Positions 38,900-52,176 of a stretch of 64,000 bases of DNA are shown here, piece after piece. The notes beneath the pieces were generated by a model. That model saw nothing but the letters and a program-made list of their open reading frames with translations, did no database searches and had not been told where the DNA came from. The DNA is from Glandiceps talaboti. Taxonomy: Eukaryota > Hemichordata > Enteropneusta > Spengelidae. The DNA is taken from contig NC_135553.1 of the NCBI RefSeq assembly GCF_964340395.1, positions 16,976,501-17,040,500 of the forward strand, read 5' to 3'. The position numbers and the translations under genes were made by a program. Position 1 is the first letter of the stretch, and each line of letters starts with the position of its first letter.

Positions 38900-39330
38900 T
38901 CTGATGAAGCCACTAATGTAAAATTTATTGTTTACTGTCTTCAATGACTTACTTTATGTGTTATCCCTTGATGAAATACAGCCACTCATATAAATTGTTT
39001 TGTTTACTGGTTGTGACTGAAAATGATTTCCTTCATTAGTACAACCTTGATATGCTGGCCACACCTATAAAATGTATTGTTTACTTGCTTCAATGGCTTA
39101 TTTCATCACTCAACCCCTTATATGAGCCACACAAAAAAATCTAAAATGTTCTGTTTTCTACTTTAATTGACTTTAGTTTCTGCCATACCCCTGGCTTGAC
39201 AGTGTCACCGTTATTCATAATGTTTACCGGGTTCAATGACTTTATGCAGTTACCTCCACCCCCCACCCCCCACCCCCATATTATAGCCACAAATATTAAA
39301 TTCATTGTGTACTTATTTAAATGGCTGTTT
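38900..39330. repeat. Diverged minisatellite, about 70-80 bp unit
   Basis: Units contain AGCCACTAATGTAAAATTTA or relatives, then GTTTACTGNYTTCAATGAC. Copies start near 38907, 38980, 39056, 39124 and 39287, with one more diverged copy between the last two. Confidence 0.55.
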
Positions 39331-39537
39331 GTCTAAAAATGGGGTCCAAAATTATTTCTGGTAAAAAAAAAAATGAAATTGGTCCAATTCTGGTCTAAAA
39401 TGGTGTGTGCTCTATTTACATAAAAGTTAGATACATTGCTGTCTTTCAAAATTGAAAAGTACTGTAAATATAAGTGCGTCTATTAGTCTATAAAATCTAT
39501 AGACTTTTGATTGAAATACAATGTGGTGTATAAAGCT

Positions 39538-39667
39538 GTATACCCTAGCCCAGGGACTTGTCTTGGTATTACTATCTCAAGAAGATCTCCTTGGTGTAGA
39601 GAGCTTCTTGAGATACTAATACCCGAGAGTAACCCCAGGACAAGTCTCTTCTGGGCTATGCATACCC
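39538..39667. repeat. Imperfect fold-back (inverted repeat)
   Basis: The left arm (39538-39590) and right arm (39598-39667) are complementary over about 50 bases around TAGCCCAG, GACTTGTC and GTATTANTATCTCAAGAAG. The right arm has extra bases around 39625-39640. The centre is only a few bases, so this is a near-continuous hairpin. Confidence 0.75.
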
Positions 39668-41295
39668 CTACCAAGACTGACCTTTAGGTACTTGCCTTTT
39701 TCCCTAGCCAACCCCCCCCCCTCCCCACCAGCCTGCGTGCTTTATACACTTTGTATTTCATCACATCAAGACATCCTTCAGTAAGTAGCATAAACAAATG
39801 AAGACACCATACAAAACTAAAAATACCATAAATTGTCTAAAAGTTGTCACTACAGTGGTTATACATACAGATATACTACTTAGTAGATCATTTTTCACTG
39901 TATTTATATTCACAACATTATATGAAATGAGAAGTTTGGTGTGAACCCTGTCTCATGAACTCATCTTTCATTGACTATATGTGTGTGGTATTACAAGTCC
40001 TGACTGCGTACCATTAAAGTGAAAACCAAACCTAGCGCACAAACCAGGTCATTTTTAATAATTCCCATATTTCATTCTCTAACTTTCAACAACCGAGTCC
40101 AATTACAGTCATCAATCACTGCGGAGGAGCAGAACTAACGAACTAATTAAAGATTAGAATTAATCGCAGACTCACAGGACCAATTCTGTGTTCTATATTG
40201 CTAGTCAGGTATGTCTCAAAGTATACTGATTTCTGTAGTTTGTAATTCAAACCCCCCATAGGATCCCCCATGTAATCTTCTAGTTTGGATGGAGTACTGA
40301 TTGTTTACATTATCGCCCACAGTTGGGTTTCGCTATGTTTTCTATGAATTCAGAACAGTCTTTAAGGACGCCAGGCTCTGACACCATTGTTGCCTACTAT
40401 AATAACAGATTCCCACGAGTGAAACTGATCAGGCTAAAGATTGTCAAGTTCTAGAAACCTTATCTTGAATAAACTTGATCTTCATTTCCATGGTACGAAT
40501 GTTAAGTATACAGAACTCAAAGCAGTAATAGTAGTGAAACCAATCGGGACTTGAGATTTTCATGTTCTCAAATTTTAAAATGAGACAAACTTGACTTTGA
40601 TCTTCAATGTAGACTTAATTCCAAGCAATAGTGTTCCGTTGTAGTTTTATGGGGCAAAGTTACATTTGTTAGTCACTCACCACGCAATCTTCTCTTTATG
40701 AGCAGTACATTGGTATATAGATCTACTACTGTGTTCCTCAGGTACATATCATACCACGGTTCCTCACTAAAATTATGGGATGCAATTCAAAGATCTATGG
40801 CTATGGAACTTTTTACCAGATTTATATAATTCTCTCGTACCAGTTTCCAAACCCTAGCAAAATAGTAAATGTATATTTGCCTACATTTTAGTGATTTGCT
40901 TCACATGAACATTTGGAAGTTAGAGTAGAAAGTACAATGTGAATTAGACTGGCACCAGTTCCTTGGGATTTTTTTGCCTCATAATCTTTAAATTTTTGAA
41001 TTTGTAGTTATCAGTTCAAATTTTGTAAAGGAAAATGTCCAACTTTTCTTGTTGTTTCCCCAGTTACAAGTAAGCTTCCCATATTGTTCAAGGCATCTAT
41101 GCAGGGTGACTAATTGTTTTGCCCTCTTCTTCCGTTGATTATTTATCAGTATTGGTTCCTTCAACGTATTGATTCTGATTCTGAACTGTTTGCAATCACT
41201 CACTCAGGTCACTATTTCATACAAAAGAAGTGAAAAGTCCAGAGACTTGAGCAAGTCTAAATGTGGATTTGCCTTGTTTCTTTCTTTCTTTATAG

Positions 41296-41296
<1 letters not shown>

Positions 41297-41387
<91 letters not shown>

Positions 41388-41388
41388 A
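41297..41388. repeat. (TATC)n microsatellite
   Basis: About 23 uninterrupted TATC units. Confidence 0.95.
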
Positions 41389-44039
41389 TTTCATGTACAG
41401 AACATCTAGTGCAAAGTTCTGTTCTCCCAATGGATCCAGTTACAAAATGTACAAATCAACACATCCCCTACAGATAAGAGGGGGGTGCTGACTTACACAA
41501 AAGTTAAACAGACAAGATGTACGTCTCCCGGGTTATACTTCTACTGATTTGCAACACAATGATACAGTATTCAAAGTTAGAGCTGAAAGTACAATGTAAT
41601 TGTAACCACAGTTCTCCATAATACCTATAAACACACATAATACTATAAAGCTGCTACAGTTACAAACATGTGAATACCTATGAATTAACAAAGCAAACTG
41701 GTTGACTGCAACGTGGTGTATGTAACATTAACATTGGTGGCATACTTGACTGTGGATGACATAAATAATCTCTTGTCACTTGATTAGGTACAGTTAACAC
41801 ATCAGAGAACCAAGATATACACTTAAAGATTACATAGTATAGGCCTAAAACACAAACACTGGTGGCTGAATTCATCTCTCTGGATTTATTGTTTACATCA
41901 ACAATACTCTTAATTAAGATAACAGTTAATGACCAGATTTGGGAATTAATTAGCAATAATCTGTTAATTAGAAGAAATGGATGGCCGGTTCAGTTGAATG
42001 ACCCAGAAGCTTCATGGGGTTATTAGTGTTTTGTGGTTTGTGACTACTCCATGCACAGAGATAAAAAGATAAGGAATCTCCCATGATGGGGGTTAATCTA
42101 GGAACTGCCTATAGCTATGAGGTAGACTTTTTGTTGAAGGGAGGTCACTATTAAGATGTGAAATTCTACCTTATGTTTGTGTACTCTATTTAATCAGCCT
42201 TTTATTCTAATAAAGCATGGAATCCATGTTACCTGTTTTATACAGGATATGAAACATTAGATTATTACAGTATGTACCAGAGATTACTTGCACCGGTACA
42301 CACACATACTCGTGGCATTTACACTGCAGTGCAATACCAAAAAAACATTATTGCATACCTGCATCCAAATGATATACAAAACGCATGATTGCATTATCAT
42401 TTTTACGGAAATTTGTTGTTTCGAATAAACCAATGTAATTATAACAGATTCTCAGTGCCACGTGAATTCCAGTGTGGGTATTCAGGGTATATAAGTTGCA
42501 CTCGAGCTTGCAGTGTTTCCAGCTGCACCTGCACTCATACGTGTCATGCTCATGAAAGTACTGCTGCAGAGAACACTGCAAGCACTCATGCAAATCCCCT
42601 GAGTATGCCACACTTGTAGTCGCACATTTTGAGGTTTTCTCATAGTAGAACATAGCTTCTAAGTTCTAGACATACACTATTAAAACTAAGTACTGTGGTG
42701 CATATATGATCCATAATACACCAGGTGATATCTAAAACCTATGCAACAGCACTTAGATAACATTTATAAAAACACATAGCAAAATTACAAATAAACATTT
42801 CATTTTCTGGGATAAGATTTCTGGTCAAGTTCATTCTTCTTGTTTGTTTGTGTTTTACGGTTTATTTGAGAGGAGAGGTTTGGACCCTGACCTGGTGGAC
42901 CATGAACTCAGTGAAGAGCAGAAATTGTTCAAGGTTTATACTAAAGAATTGAAATGGACCCTGGCAAATCAATAGCACATTTTTTGTAAGATTGAAAAGA
43001 TAAAAAAGTTGGTTTTGTTATGATTAAGCTGCCTGTACATAATAACAACTAAATTAAGTAATTAAAATCAAGTGATAATTAGACACAGTATGGTTCATTT
43101 AAAGTTGCCCAAGCTGTGTTTATATATGTTTTTTACTCAAGTGAAAATACATAAACAAAACTACATTCCAGTGTATTGTTAATGTCAATGCATGTCTTCA
43201 ATAACATTACAATTGTCTTCTGGCATTGTTAAAACAGTTGATTACATAGTAGGGATTTTCTGAACATTTTTTGATATGTATGATAAATTACGTCATCAGA
43301 TTGCTTATGAGCTATATCTAAATACCAAAATTGAGTTCAGTCAATTGGAAGGGGCGGTTACTTACTGTTAGTACCTTTTAAATATGCAGTAAAAGCTACA
43401 CCAAAATATGTATAAACTCAGGTTGTGCCCCTTTAATAAAGTGATACAAACAACAGAGAGAGAAAATCATCAAGCAAACTACTATTTCTGTTTTGGAGAT
43501 TTGAAACTCCTCACAAAAACTCATTCATATAAAATAAAAACTTCAACATAAGCCTCTCCTATCAAAACTGAATTATAACTGCTATGTGCTAGTACAGCAC
43601 CACACTCTTTCCAAGCTGTAACTTCCAAAACTAAGCTTTTTCAAAAACTAGAAATTACCATCAAATTTTAGTTGCTGCAAAGTGCCACATCCTCCAAAAG
43701 TAAACTTAAAGTTCTCAAAATGCCATATTAACTTACTGTAAACACCAATCTTCAGTTTCTTTACACAAGTACATGCATGCTCACCAGTTTAAGGTACTGC
43801 AAAAAGTCAAGTCAAATTTTGTGAGAACAAATCTCATGTATTTTCCTACATCAAACAAAGTTTATTGTGCAAAAAGACATATCAAAATTTGTAAAAACAG
43901 AACTATTTTAATCTCCTGCATAAAACAAGTTTGTTATGTCATTTTTATACTGTGCTACTGGTTAAAAGTTGGACAGGAACAAAAGGATGTAGGTGAGACT
44001 ACAGAAATGACTTCCCCTCATACCATTATGGCAATCTAA

Positions 44040-44540
44040 AACTATATTCACTATTTCAAATCCAGTAGAAGTAAAACAGACCAAATTGTGTCGACAAGTA
44101 ACTAATAGTACGAGATCCCAAAATACCCCCTTTCTCACCCCAAAAAAACAAACAAACAAACAAACAAACAAACAAACAAACAAAAACACCATTTCAGTAT
44201 TCTAAAACTCTGTGACTATATCAAATCCAATAGGGGTAAAATAGACTGAATTGTGAGTACAAATAACTATGGATCTCTCAAATGCCCCCCCCCCCCCCCA
44301 CAAAAACAAACAAACAAACAAACAAACAAAACAAAACACCATTACAGTATTCTAAAACTCTGTGACTACTTCAAATCCAATAGAAGTACAACAGAACAAA
44401 TTGTAAGTACAAATAATTATGAGATCTCTCAAATGACCCCCCCCCCCCCACCTCTCCACCAACTAAAATGATGTCACTACTTCAAATCCAATAAAAGTAT
44501 TACAGACCAAATTGTAAGTACAAGTATCTATGATTGCAAC
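44040..44540. repeat. Diverged tandem repeat, about 120-160 bp unit, with C-runs and (AAAC)n tracts
   Basis: Four units share TTCAAATCCARTAGAAGTA, ACAGACCAAATTGTRAGTAC and GATCTCTCAAATG. They begin near 44050, 44215, 44365 and 44480. Two units carry (AAAC)n and three carry C-runs. Confidence 0.8.
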
Positions 44541-44724
44541 ATGCCATATCAATTAACCCTTCCACCCCCTTTTCCCTGTAGACATGGACTCAACTAACCA
44601 TGCAAAAATAAATGGACCATACCAAAGAACACATAATACAGGGGATTGGAATTCTAAACATAGAGGGACACAAAGTTTGAATAAATAAACACGACAAACA
44701 GTTCTCACAGAATTGATACTCAGT

Positions 44725-45300
44725 ATTAAACTGGTGTTGATGAAATGTTGGGCTGTGAGAATGAACTTGTAAGTTACAATGCAATGGTCTGAGATGTTGA
44801 GTATTGGTGTTGATGAAATGTTGGGATGTGAGAATGAACTTGTAGTTACAATGCAATGGTCTGAGATGCTGAGTATTGGTTTTAATGAAATGTTGGGATG
44901 TGAGAATGAACTTGTAGTTACAATGCAATGGTCTGAGATGCTGAGTATTGGTGTTGATGAAATGTTGGGATGTGAGAATGAACTTGTAGTTACAATGCAA
45001 TGGTCTGAGATGCTGAGTATTGGTGTTGGTAAAATGTTGGGATGTGAGAATGAACTTGTAAGTTAACACATGGTTTGTATAGGCACAATGCAATGCAATG
45101 GTCTGAGATGTTAAGTAGGTATTGATGAAATGTTGGGATGTGAGAATGAACTTGTAAGTTAACACATGGTTTGTAGGCACAATGCAATGCAATGGTCTGA
45201 GATGTTAAGAATAGGTATTGATGAAATGTTTGGCTGTGAGAATGAACTTGTAACACATGGTTTGTAGTTACAATGCAATGGTCTGAGATGCTGAGTAACA
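44725..45300. repeat. 72-bp minisatellite with longer diverged units
   Basis: Units contain TTGATGAAATGTTGGGATGT, GAGAATGAACTTGTA and CAATGCAATGGTCTGAGATG. The first five units have a period near 72 bases. Later ones gain AACACATGGTTTGTA. Because 72 is divisible by three, long frames stay open on both strands (44779-45066 plus, 44590-45192 minus). These are repeat products. Degenerate copies continue to about 45780. Confidence 0.9.
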
Positions 45301-45586
45301 ACATCGTAATCCACAAGCCTCTTTACCACACTATCAGAAACATACCAGCTAATAAGAGGTATTTTGTTGCTTCATCAGAAATATTATGTGCTCTGCCTTG
45401 GGTGAGAGAATGCCGAGTAACTGGTGTTGATAAAATGTTGGGATGCGAGTTAAAGCATAGTTTTCTGGGTAAACTGCCAATGCAATGGTCTGAAATACTA
45501 AAGTGACTGTGGTTTTGATAAAATGTTGAGATGCAAGAATGGACTTGTAACACATGACTTTGTAGGTGCAGTGCAATAGGTACATG

Positions 45587-45671
45587 TAATCTGGATGCCA
45601 AAATGGTCTAAAAATTAAACCAGTGAGTAAAGGTGAGTGGAGGTGTAAGATACCGTAAAGGGACTAGACTA
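45587..45671 (+). repeat. TAGTCTRG short dispersed repeat, copy 9
   Basis: Begins TAATCTGGATGCCAAAATGG and ends GGGACTAGACTA. It is inserted within the degenerate part of the 72-bp minisatellite. Confidence 0.7.
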
Positions 45672-46069
45672 TGCAATGGGCTGTGATACCAAGTAACTGG
45701 TGATGACAAAATGTTGGGATGCAAGAATGAACTTGAAACACAAACTTTTCATGTTATTAGCCAAGTCTCAATGCAATGGTTTGTGTTATTATTGAAATAC
45801 AAGACTTGAATAGAGAGTTCAAAAATCCTGTCTTTTTCTATCAACACTTCATGTAAATAGAATGAATTGTCTGCATTTTTTGATCTCTGGAGATGATGCA
45901 TGTGTTCAGTTTTCTCATACACAATGGAGAGAGAGAGAGTCGTCAGACAAAACTCTACAAATGAACAGTGATACAAGAAATCTGTTCTACACATCTGGGT
46001 CTAAAATCGGTGTATGGTTGCCAAAGTGCTGCATATATTAGAGCCTATATGCTATGCTTGTCAGTGATT

Positions 46070-46525
46070 TTGTCAGAAATTACCAATGATGTTTTGGTTT
46101 CCTGCAAACTCCAACAATAGTATTTTTCTAAACAACAAATAATCAGTGATACCGGTATTTATCGCTAAGGTTGCGTTATACAACCTGCAATTCAAACGAT
46201 AAAGTTTTGCAGAAGAAATAATCCATGATATCTTAATTGGTTTCTTGTACACTAACACCACAAGTTCCAACAATAAAGTTTTTCAGAACAGGAAATTACA
46301 CGATATTTGGGTGTGCAGCAAGCTTGCTGCAAACTCAAATGATAAGAATTTTCATGAACAAGAAATTACATATTTGGGTGTGCGGCTACAATATAAGGTT
46401 TTTCAGAACAAAGAAATTCCATGATATTTGGGTGTGTGGCAAACTTGTTGCAAGCTATAATAATAAGGTTTTTCAAAACAAGAAATTCCATGATATTTGG
46501 GTGTGCAGCAAGCTTGCTGCAAAAT
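46070..46525. repeat. Diverged minisatellite, about 55-80 bp unit, six copies
   Basis: Units contain AATAAAGTTTTTCAGAACA, GAAATTCCATGATATTTGGG and TGTGCAGCAAGCTTGCTGCA. Copies are near 46111, 46193, 46268, 46339, 46393 and 46463. Confidence 0.75.
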
Positions 46526-49402
46526 ATAATAAGCTACACAATGTATTGCATCAACTTTATTTTACTGCATCATATTGCACTGCACCATTGTTTTAACTGC
46601 ATCATAATGTATTGCATCAAGTTCTATTTTACTGCAATAAACATTGCATCATACTGCATTGCATCACATTACACACTTCATAGTTTACTGCATCTAATAT
46701 TGCATTGAACTCTTATTTCCTCCACTTTATCATATAATTTGTTTTTTAATACTGCAATGTGGTATATAGTTTAATTACATCATATTGTAACATGCTATAC
46801 TCTAATGCAACAAGTATTGACACTTTTACCACAAAACGTCACTCCTAGCTTTTCATTTAATAAATCTTGATCATATATATCATTCAATTCATATGTTATT
46901 ATATTATATATTATTAACATATGTTGTTCTAGTGACCAGTTCTATCAACTTTTGACCAGTTATTAAATAATACTATAATGATAAATTCAATCTCATTCAT
47001 CTTTCACCAGTCATAATTTAATACACATATCATATTCATATCGTTATCGTTAATCATCAAATAATGGTACAGAGAACTTCTCCCAGTACACTACAGAGAT
47101 CTATTTACCCGGTGCACAAAAAGGGAGGAAGGGGGGACCAAAGGGGAGGCTGGTTTAATCTTTAACAGCTGCAGTTATTATGCTTTTGGGAACCTTAAAG
47201 TCATTTACACCAATTCTGCATCATGTGATCTCTCTTTAGACTAGCATCACTCTATTTGGAAGAGTTGACTTTTATTTTTAGTTTCATCATCTTTAAATGT
47301 TTTGACTTTGTTATTCATTTTTTAGTTTTGTAGAGCAAAATATCCTTAACTTTTTAAAAAAAACTTTTCCCAGTTACTAGTAGTCTCCCTAGAGCTATAT
47401 ATGTTTATCTGACTGTTCTGCAATCACTCAGTTATTCAGGTTATTATTTCACATAAAAGAAAACAATTGTATGTGAATGTGCATTTCTGAAAAATATTGT
47501 ATTCGACTGAAAAAAAAGATCAGAGCTTTGCACCTCTTGAATTAAAATTGCCTCAGCATTGTCCGGGCAAGTTTTCAAGAGGTATGAATCATTCAATTTG
47601 TTTATTTCCCATCATGCTTTGCCCTAGTGTACACCAGGCCTCTTCTAAATCAGCATTGCCAATTTTCAGATCAGGAAATTACACTCACTTTTTCAAATAG
47701 TAAAATTTTTCTTCATATCTTTACTTTATCAAATGCTGCACAATGCACGGTGGTAAAAAAATCTTTTCTGTGCTTCCTAAGCACAAGAAATACAGCTATG
47801 AAATCAGCCAAAATTTTATTTCGTTTTGTAGTTTGAAATCATAATATAATGGTCAAGAAATCTGTTCTCTCACTCGATGGAAACATAGAACAACGTAACA
47901 AAAATCATAGGATAACGTAACAGAGAAATGTACTCTCAAACAAAATCATGATATACTTGTGCAGAGTACTGTTCAATCTGTCCAAATATAAATCATGTTT
48001 TTTCTCACTGTCACACAGTCTATCATTTCCACAGACATACAAAACATATGTGATCACTCTCTCTCACAACAACACAAATTGTTAGTTTTACCAGATGGAC
48101 ATAATTTATTTGGATATATATATTACTTTAGTGAGCAACTATTATTGCTTATCTTTCTTGTCACTGAAGATAAACTGCAGAATTCTGATAAAAGAAACAG
48201 ATCCATGTCTTAAGAGATGTGATGTCTTTAACAGGTCACCATAATATTGACGAGTCAGGAATAACTTTTGACCAATATCATTTATAACTCTACGAAACCA
48301 TGCTGGCCTACGTGTCACTTGTGTGCAAATGTTGCACCTGGAAAATCTCCAAGAATAACTAACAAAGTGATTTATTTTCAAAGAGGAGCTAGGTATGATG
48401 AGCATATTGTTTAATTTTCACGCTGTAAATGTGTATAAGGGTCAGTGTATTTTGTGAGCCCTTTTAGAACAACGATCACTCTCTTTTTCATGGGAAAATG
48501 CATTTTTTTTCAAAATACTTATCCAATTTCAATGGGTTCATTTTTTATTTTGAAATTGGATTTTTATGATGTAGTACAGATGTCCTAGGCTGCCAGTTAT
48601 TCTAAACATAGGGTGACCTTGCAACCTGTTGCTATGACAACCCAGACAGTTGTAAATGAGTGTCTCAGCATCATCTATCCTGCCAAGGCCCGTTGTTTGT
48701 ATCAAGTGGACATGTTTCTGCCTTGAGTATGGAATTCTACAAATAAACAATGCCACATGACCCAACCATTCATTGTATCATACAACAGTCTACTACACAA
48801 GATACTAGTATGAAACTGAACTAAAACTTTCCACTGCTGTGAGGTGTTATTGGCAATGAGCCATGTACACCAAATACTGGACATCATCTCTAGTTACATT
48901 ACCCACAATTCCGAGAGTCAACTAGAGGGCTGTTTAGCATGATCAATATGCAGCACAGCTGTCAATCATGTTGTTGCTATGGATACTGTTGATCAGTTGG
49001 ATGTCAGTTTCTTGCTGTGTGTCTATTTTCTTGTGTCATATCATTTCCATACTGACTGTGATGACTGGATGGCAGTACATAACAAGGTCCCATTGTCCTA
49101 CTTATACCGGTACTGACATCCCGTAAAATTACTACAAAAAAAGTTTAATAAATAGCACCATTGCCTCAAAAATTATATTCTGTGATGCAGACATTTCCAG
49201 TAAAAGTTGTTCCCATCGCAAACATGCAATTTACTTTACCAGATAATTTAGTTATTTTCACCCGACTGCGGTCTGTGTTTTCATCTGTTTCCTAAACCCC
49301 CCCCCCCCCTATGTCTTGCCATTATTAACACCAATTTAGTCTTACACATACATTTCTTAATTACTTTAATGCTCAAAATTCTTATTTTATTTACCAAACA
49401 AA

Positions 49403-49805
49403 TTAAAAGCTGCACTTTAATAGCTGCAACAGGAACATTTTTTTAAAGAGATGTTTTGTACAATAAGGTACGCTGTAGTATCTTACACCGTGAACAGTAT
49501 AGCATCACCTCAGTGTCCGGGGTAAATGTTTTTACACTATAGTATGTACCTGTATACATAATAAATCAAATCAAATTGATTTTTAGATTTGAACCTAGTT
49601 ACATATATAACATTATGACAGATTCAAACCCAAGCTTTCGTTCAAGATTTAAACTTGTCACTGCACTACCTACAGATAATATTGATCACTAAATTAACGG
49701 TTAACAGATAAAATGTATTTTTAAAAGTAATTGACTAATTTTTAGAGAATATATCGTTGGTTATTTGATGAAAAAATGTCCCAGTTGCAGATAGTGCACC
49801 TTTAA
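49403..49805. mobile_element. MITE-like element with inverted ends and TTAA borders
   Basis: The left end reads TTAAAAGCTGCACT, then AGCTGCAACAGGAACATTTTTT. The right end, on the opposite strand, reads TTAAAGGTGCACT, then ATCTGCAACTGGGACATTTTTT. The interior has no coding capacity. The ends differ from those of the 35.9 and 58.6 kb pair. Confidence 0.6.
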
Positions 49806-50255
49806 CTGACAAGAGCCAATTGTAGTACACCCCCCCCCCCCCACCCAACAATGCTGAAAATTTGGAATTCATTTCCATAAAATATTGCTGACTATGTAAG
49901 TACAAATGTTCATGGAGTACATTAGATACTCTTCAAAAATGTGTTCCATCAACGTAAGTTGCTTTTTTTATTATATACACACTTGATGAAATATATAGTC
50001 TTGTTATTGACCATTTTTTATCATATAAGTATCAACAAATTTATTACATTTTAGCATTTTGATGAACGATATTTCATTACTTACAGTGTAATAAATTGTA
50101 ATAATTAATTTGTTATCAATATTCTAAATAATTGTGAACGATAATATTTCAAAATCTAGTCTAGATGATTTATACCAGATCAAGACTTTAATGTTTTCAA
50201 GTTGGTATTAATCATATGAGTTGTTTTTTTTATATGTTTTGTTATATTGGTTTTC

Positions 50256-50520
50256 AGTGGCCAAGCAGTTAGCTCATGTGCTTCATACCATTGCAGTCAG
50301 GGTTCAAACCCGCCCAGAGTCTGTTGGGTTTGATTAAATATTTCCAAGATGTGTACCTAAGAAGGGTGATGTTCAATTTGACCCTGCTGAACAATGCAGG
50401 TTTTCCCCCAGGTACTCTGTTTTTCTCCTGTTTTAACATTGAAGACACTTGACCACTACAAGTGGTGACTATTTGAATGGTTTATTTTAATTTGGATTAA
50501 TAAAGTATGTTATTATAATA
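50256..50520 (+). mobile_element. tRNA-related SINE
   Basis: A perfect pol III A box (TGGCCAAGCAG, 50258-50268) and B box (GTTCAAACC, 50302-50310) sit about 33 bases apart. A non-tRNA body follows, including a GGTACTCTGTTTTTCTCCTG block like the conserved block of many invertebrate SINEs. The end is an AATAAAG/TA-rich tail. A complete tRNA cloverleaf is not evident, so this is a SINE and not a tRNA gene. Confidence 0.75.
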
Positions 50521-50742
50521 TTTTGTTCTTATATACGCCGCAAGAATGACACAGCTTTTATGAGTTGCAGTATGTCAACTCCACTTGTTGTTCATGTCTT
50601 TTGGGGATTCCTTGTTTAGCCTAAATTGTTGTTACAGTATAACATTTTGCCACTGTTTGGTTTGTTTACATTTACCTGTTTGAAAATACACCAAAATTTG
50701 TCCTGAAATAGTTCAATCATTCTGATTTTAATAGATGTATTA

Positions 50743-50750
<8 letters not shown>

Positions 50751-50792
<42 letters not shown>
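50751..50792. repeat. (CT)n microsatellite
   Basis: About 21 CT units preceded by a C-run. Confidence 0.95.
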
Positions 50793-50795
<3 letters not shown>

Positions 50796-51845
50796 AGTCG
50801 TTGACTGTATACTGTGTACACTTGTTTGATGTCAATGTGTAAACAGTTCCAAGAGGTTATGGCCTATTTATATATTTGTCAACAAATTGTGATTAGTGGG
50901 ACGGGGTGGGTGGGTGGAGGGGGTGATCACTAAGTTGATCATACAAGTATATGAAATTAAGAAAATAACGAGTAAAATAGTTATGATTTCAGTCACCAAG
51001 ACCGACCTAACAAAGGATTATACTTAGTTGTCTCTATATTTCTTGGCAAGCTTGATATTAAAGTAGGAGTCTGGAGATTGTATTCAATTTCAGAACTTTG
51101 AGAACTACTAAAATTCACAAAGGAATTACTATTTAGAAACTAGAGATGGTTGAAATGTTAAATATTGCAGTAAAATATGAAAAATAGGCGACATTAAAAT
51201 GTACAAACTAATATGATATATACAAAAGTTGGCTTTTCTTTCAAAACAGCTAGATTATGTTTCTTCTTGTGGGGTCCCATAAACTATAACGTATTTGTGA
51301 GTGAATCCATAATTTCATTGGATACGTATTAGTAACATCTTATGCATGTAAACTATTGTGTTTCTGTTCACCATCATACATAACATGGTGTTGTCCTCTT
51401 GACAACAGAATATGCAAACTCACACAATGTACATTAGAAAAGATGTTCTCAATATACCGCATTAAAAAATAAATTGTCTTGAATTTAAAATTTTTTTTAT
51501 CAACTTGTGGGATCTCATCCTGTGTGACCATTTGTGTTGTGTTTTAATTACGATAGTCTTAAAAAGATATGTATAAGAGAAATCAAACATTCAAGTAACG
51601 ATGGACATATGAGATCTTCATGAGGTTATTTGGCAATGAAAAATAAAATGACAACTTATGAAATAGCTATATTTGGGGTCACATAATTGTAATGTGTATT
51701 ATAATATCTGTATCATAGCACTTTGTACAAATAGGGTGTCAGTTCTTTTATTGTAACATTTAAGGTTTATGGTTCATCTTTATTATCAGAATACTAGATT
51801 GATGTCCTAGAAGAGCTGAGTCAGACTTAGGCATGGTGTGTGTAT

Positions 51846-51847
<2 letters not shown>

Positions 51848-51917
<70 letters not shown>

Positions 51918-52121
51918 ATGTGTGTGTGTGTACATGTGTGTGTGTGCATGTGTGTGTGCGCGTGTGTGTGTGCGTGCGTGTGTGCGTGCGTGCATGTGTG
52001 CGCGTGTGTGTGCGTGTGCGTGCGTGCGTGTGCGTGCATGCGTGTGTGTGTGTGCGTGTGTGTGCGTGCGTGCATGCGTGTGTGTGTGTGTGTGTGAGTG
52101 TCCATGTGTGTGTGTGTGTGC

Positions 52122-52173
<52 letters not shown>
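51848..52173. repeat. Long (TG)n/(TGCG)n complex microsatellite
   Basis: About 325 bases of alternating purine-pyrimidine TG, with TGCG- and CATG-interrupted parts in the middle. It could adopt left-handed DNA. The His-Thr and Val-Cys frames here are repeat products. Confidence 0.95.

Positions 52174-52176
<3 letters not shown>

Noticed and set aside
44590-45192. 200-codon minus frame with a 24-residue repeat (YKFILTSQHF core) and a plus frame with an MQWSEMLSIG repeat
   Set aside because: The period is 72 bases, a multiple of three, so several frames remain open together. Units change length outside this block and break the frame, as expected for a non-coding minisatellite.
50256-50340. tRNA gene
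   Set aside because: A and B boxes are present, but a cloverleaf with paired acceptor stem and anticodon arm is not seen, and a SINE body follows.
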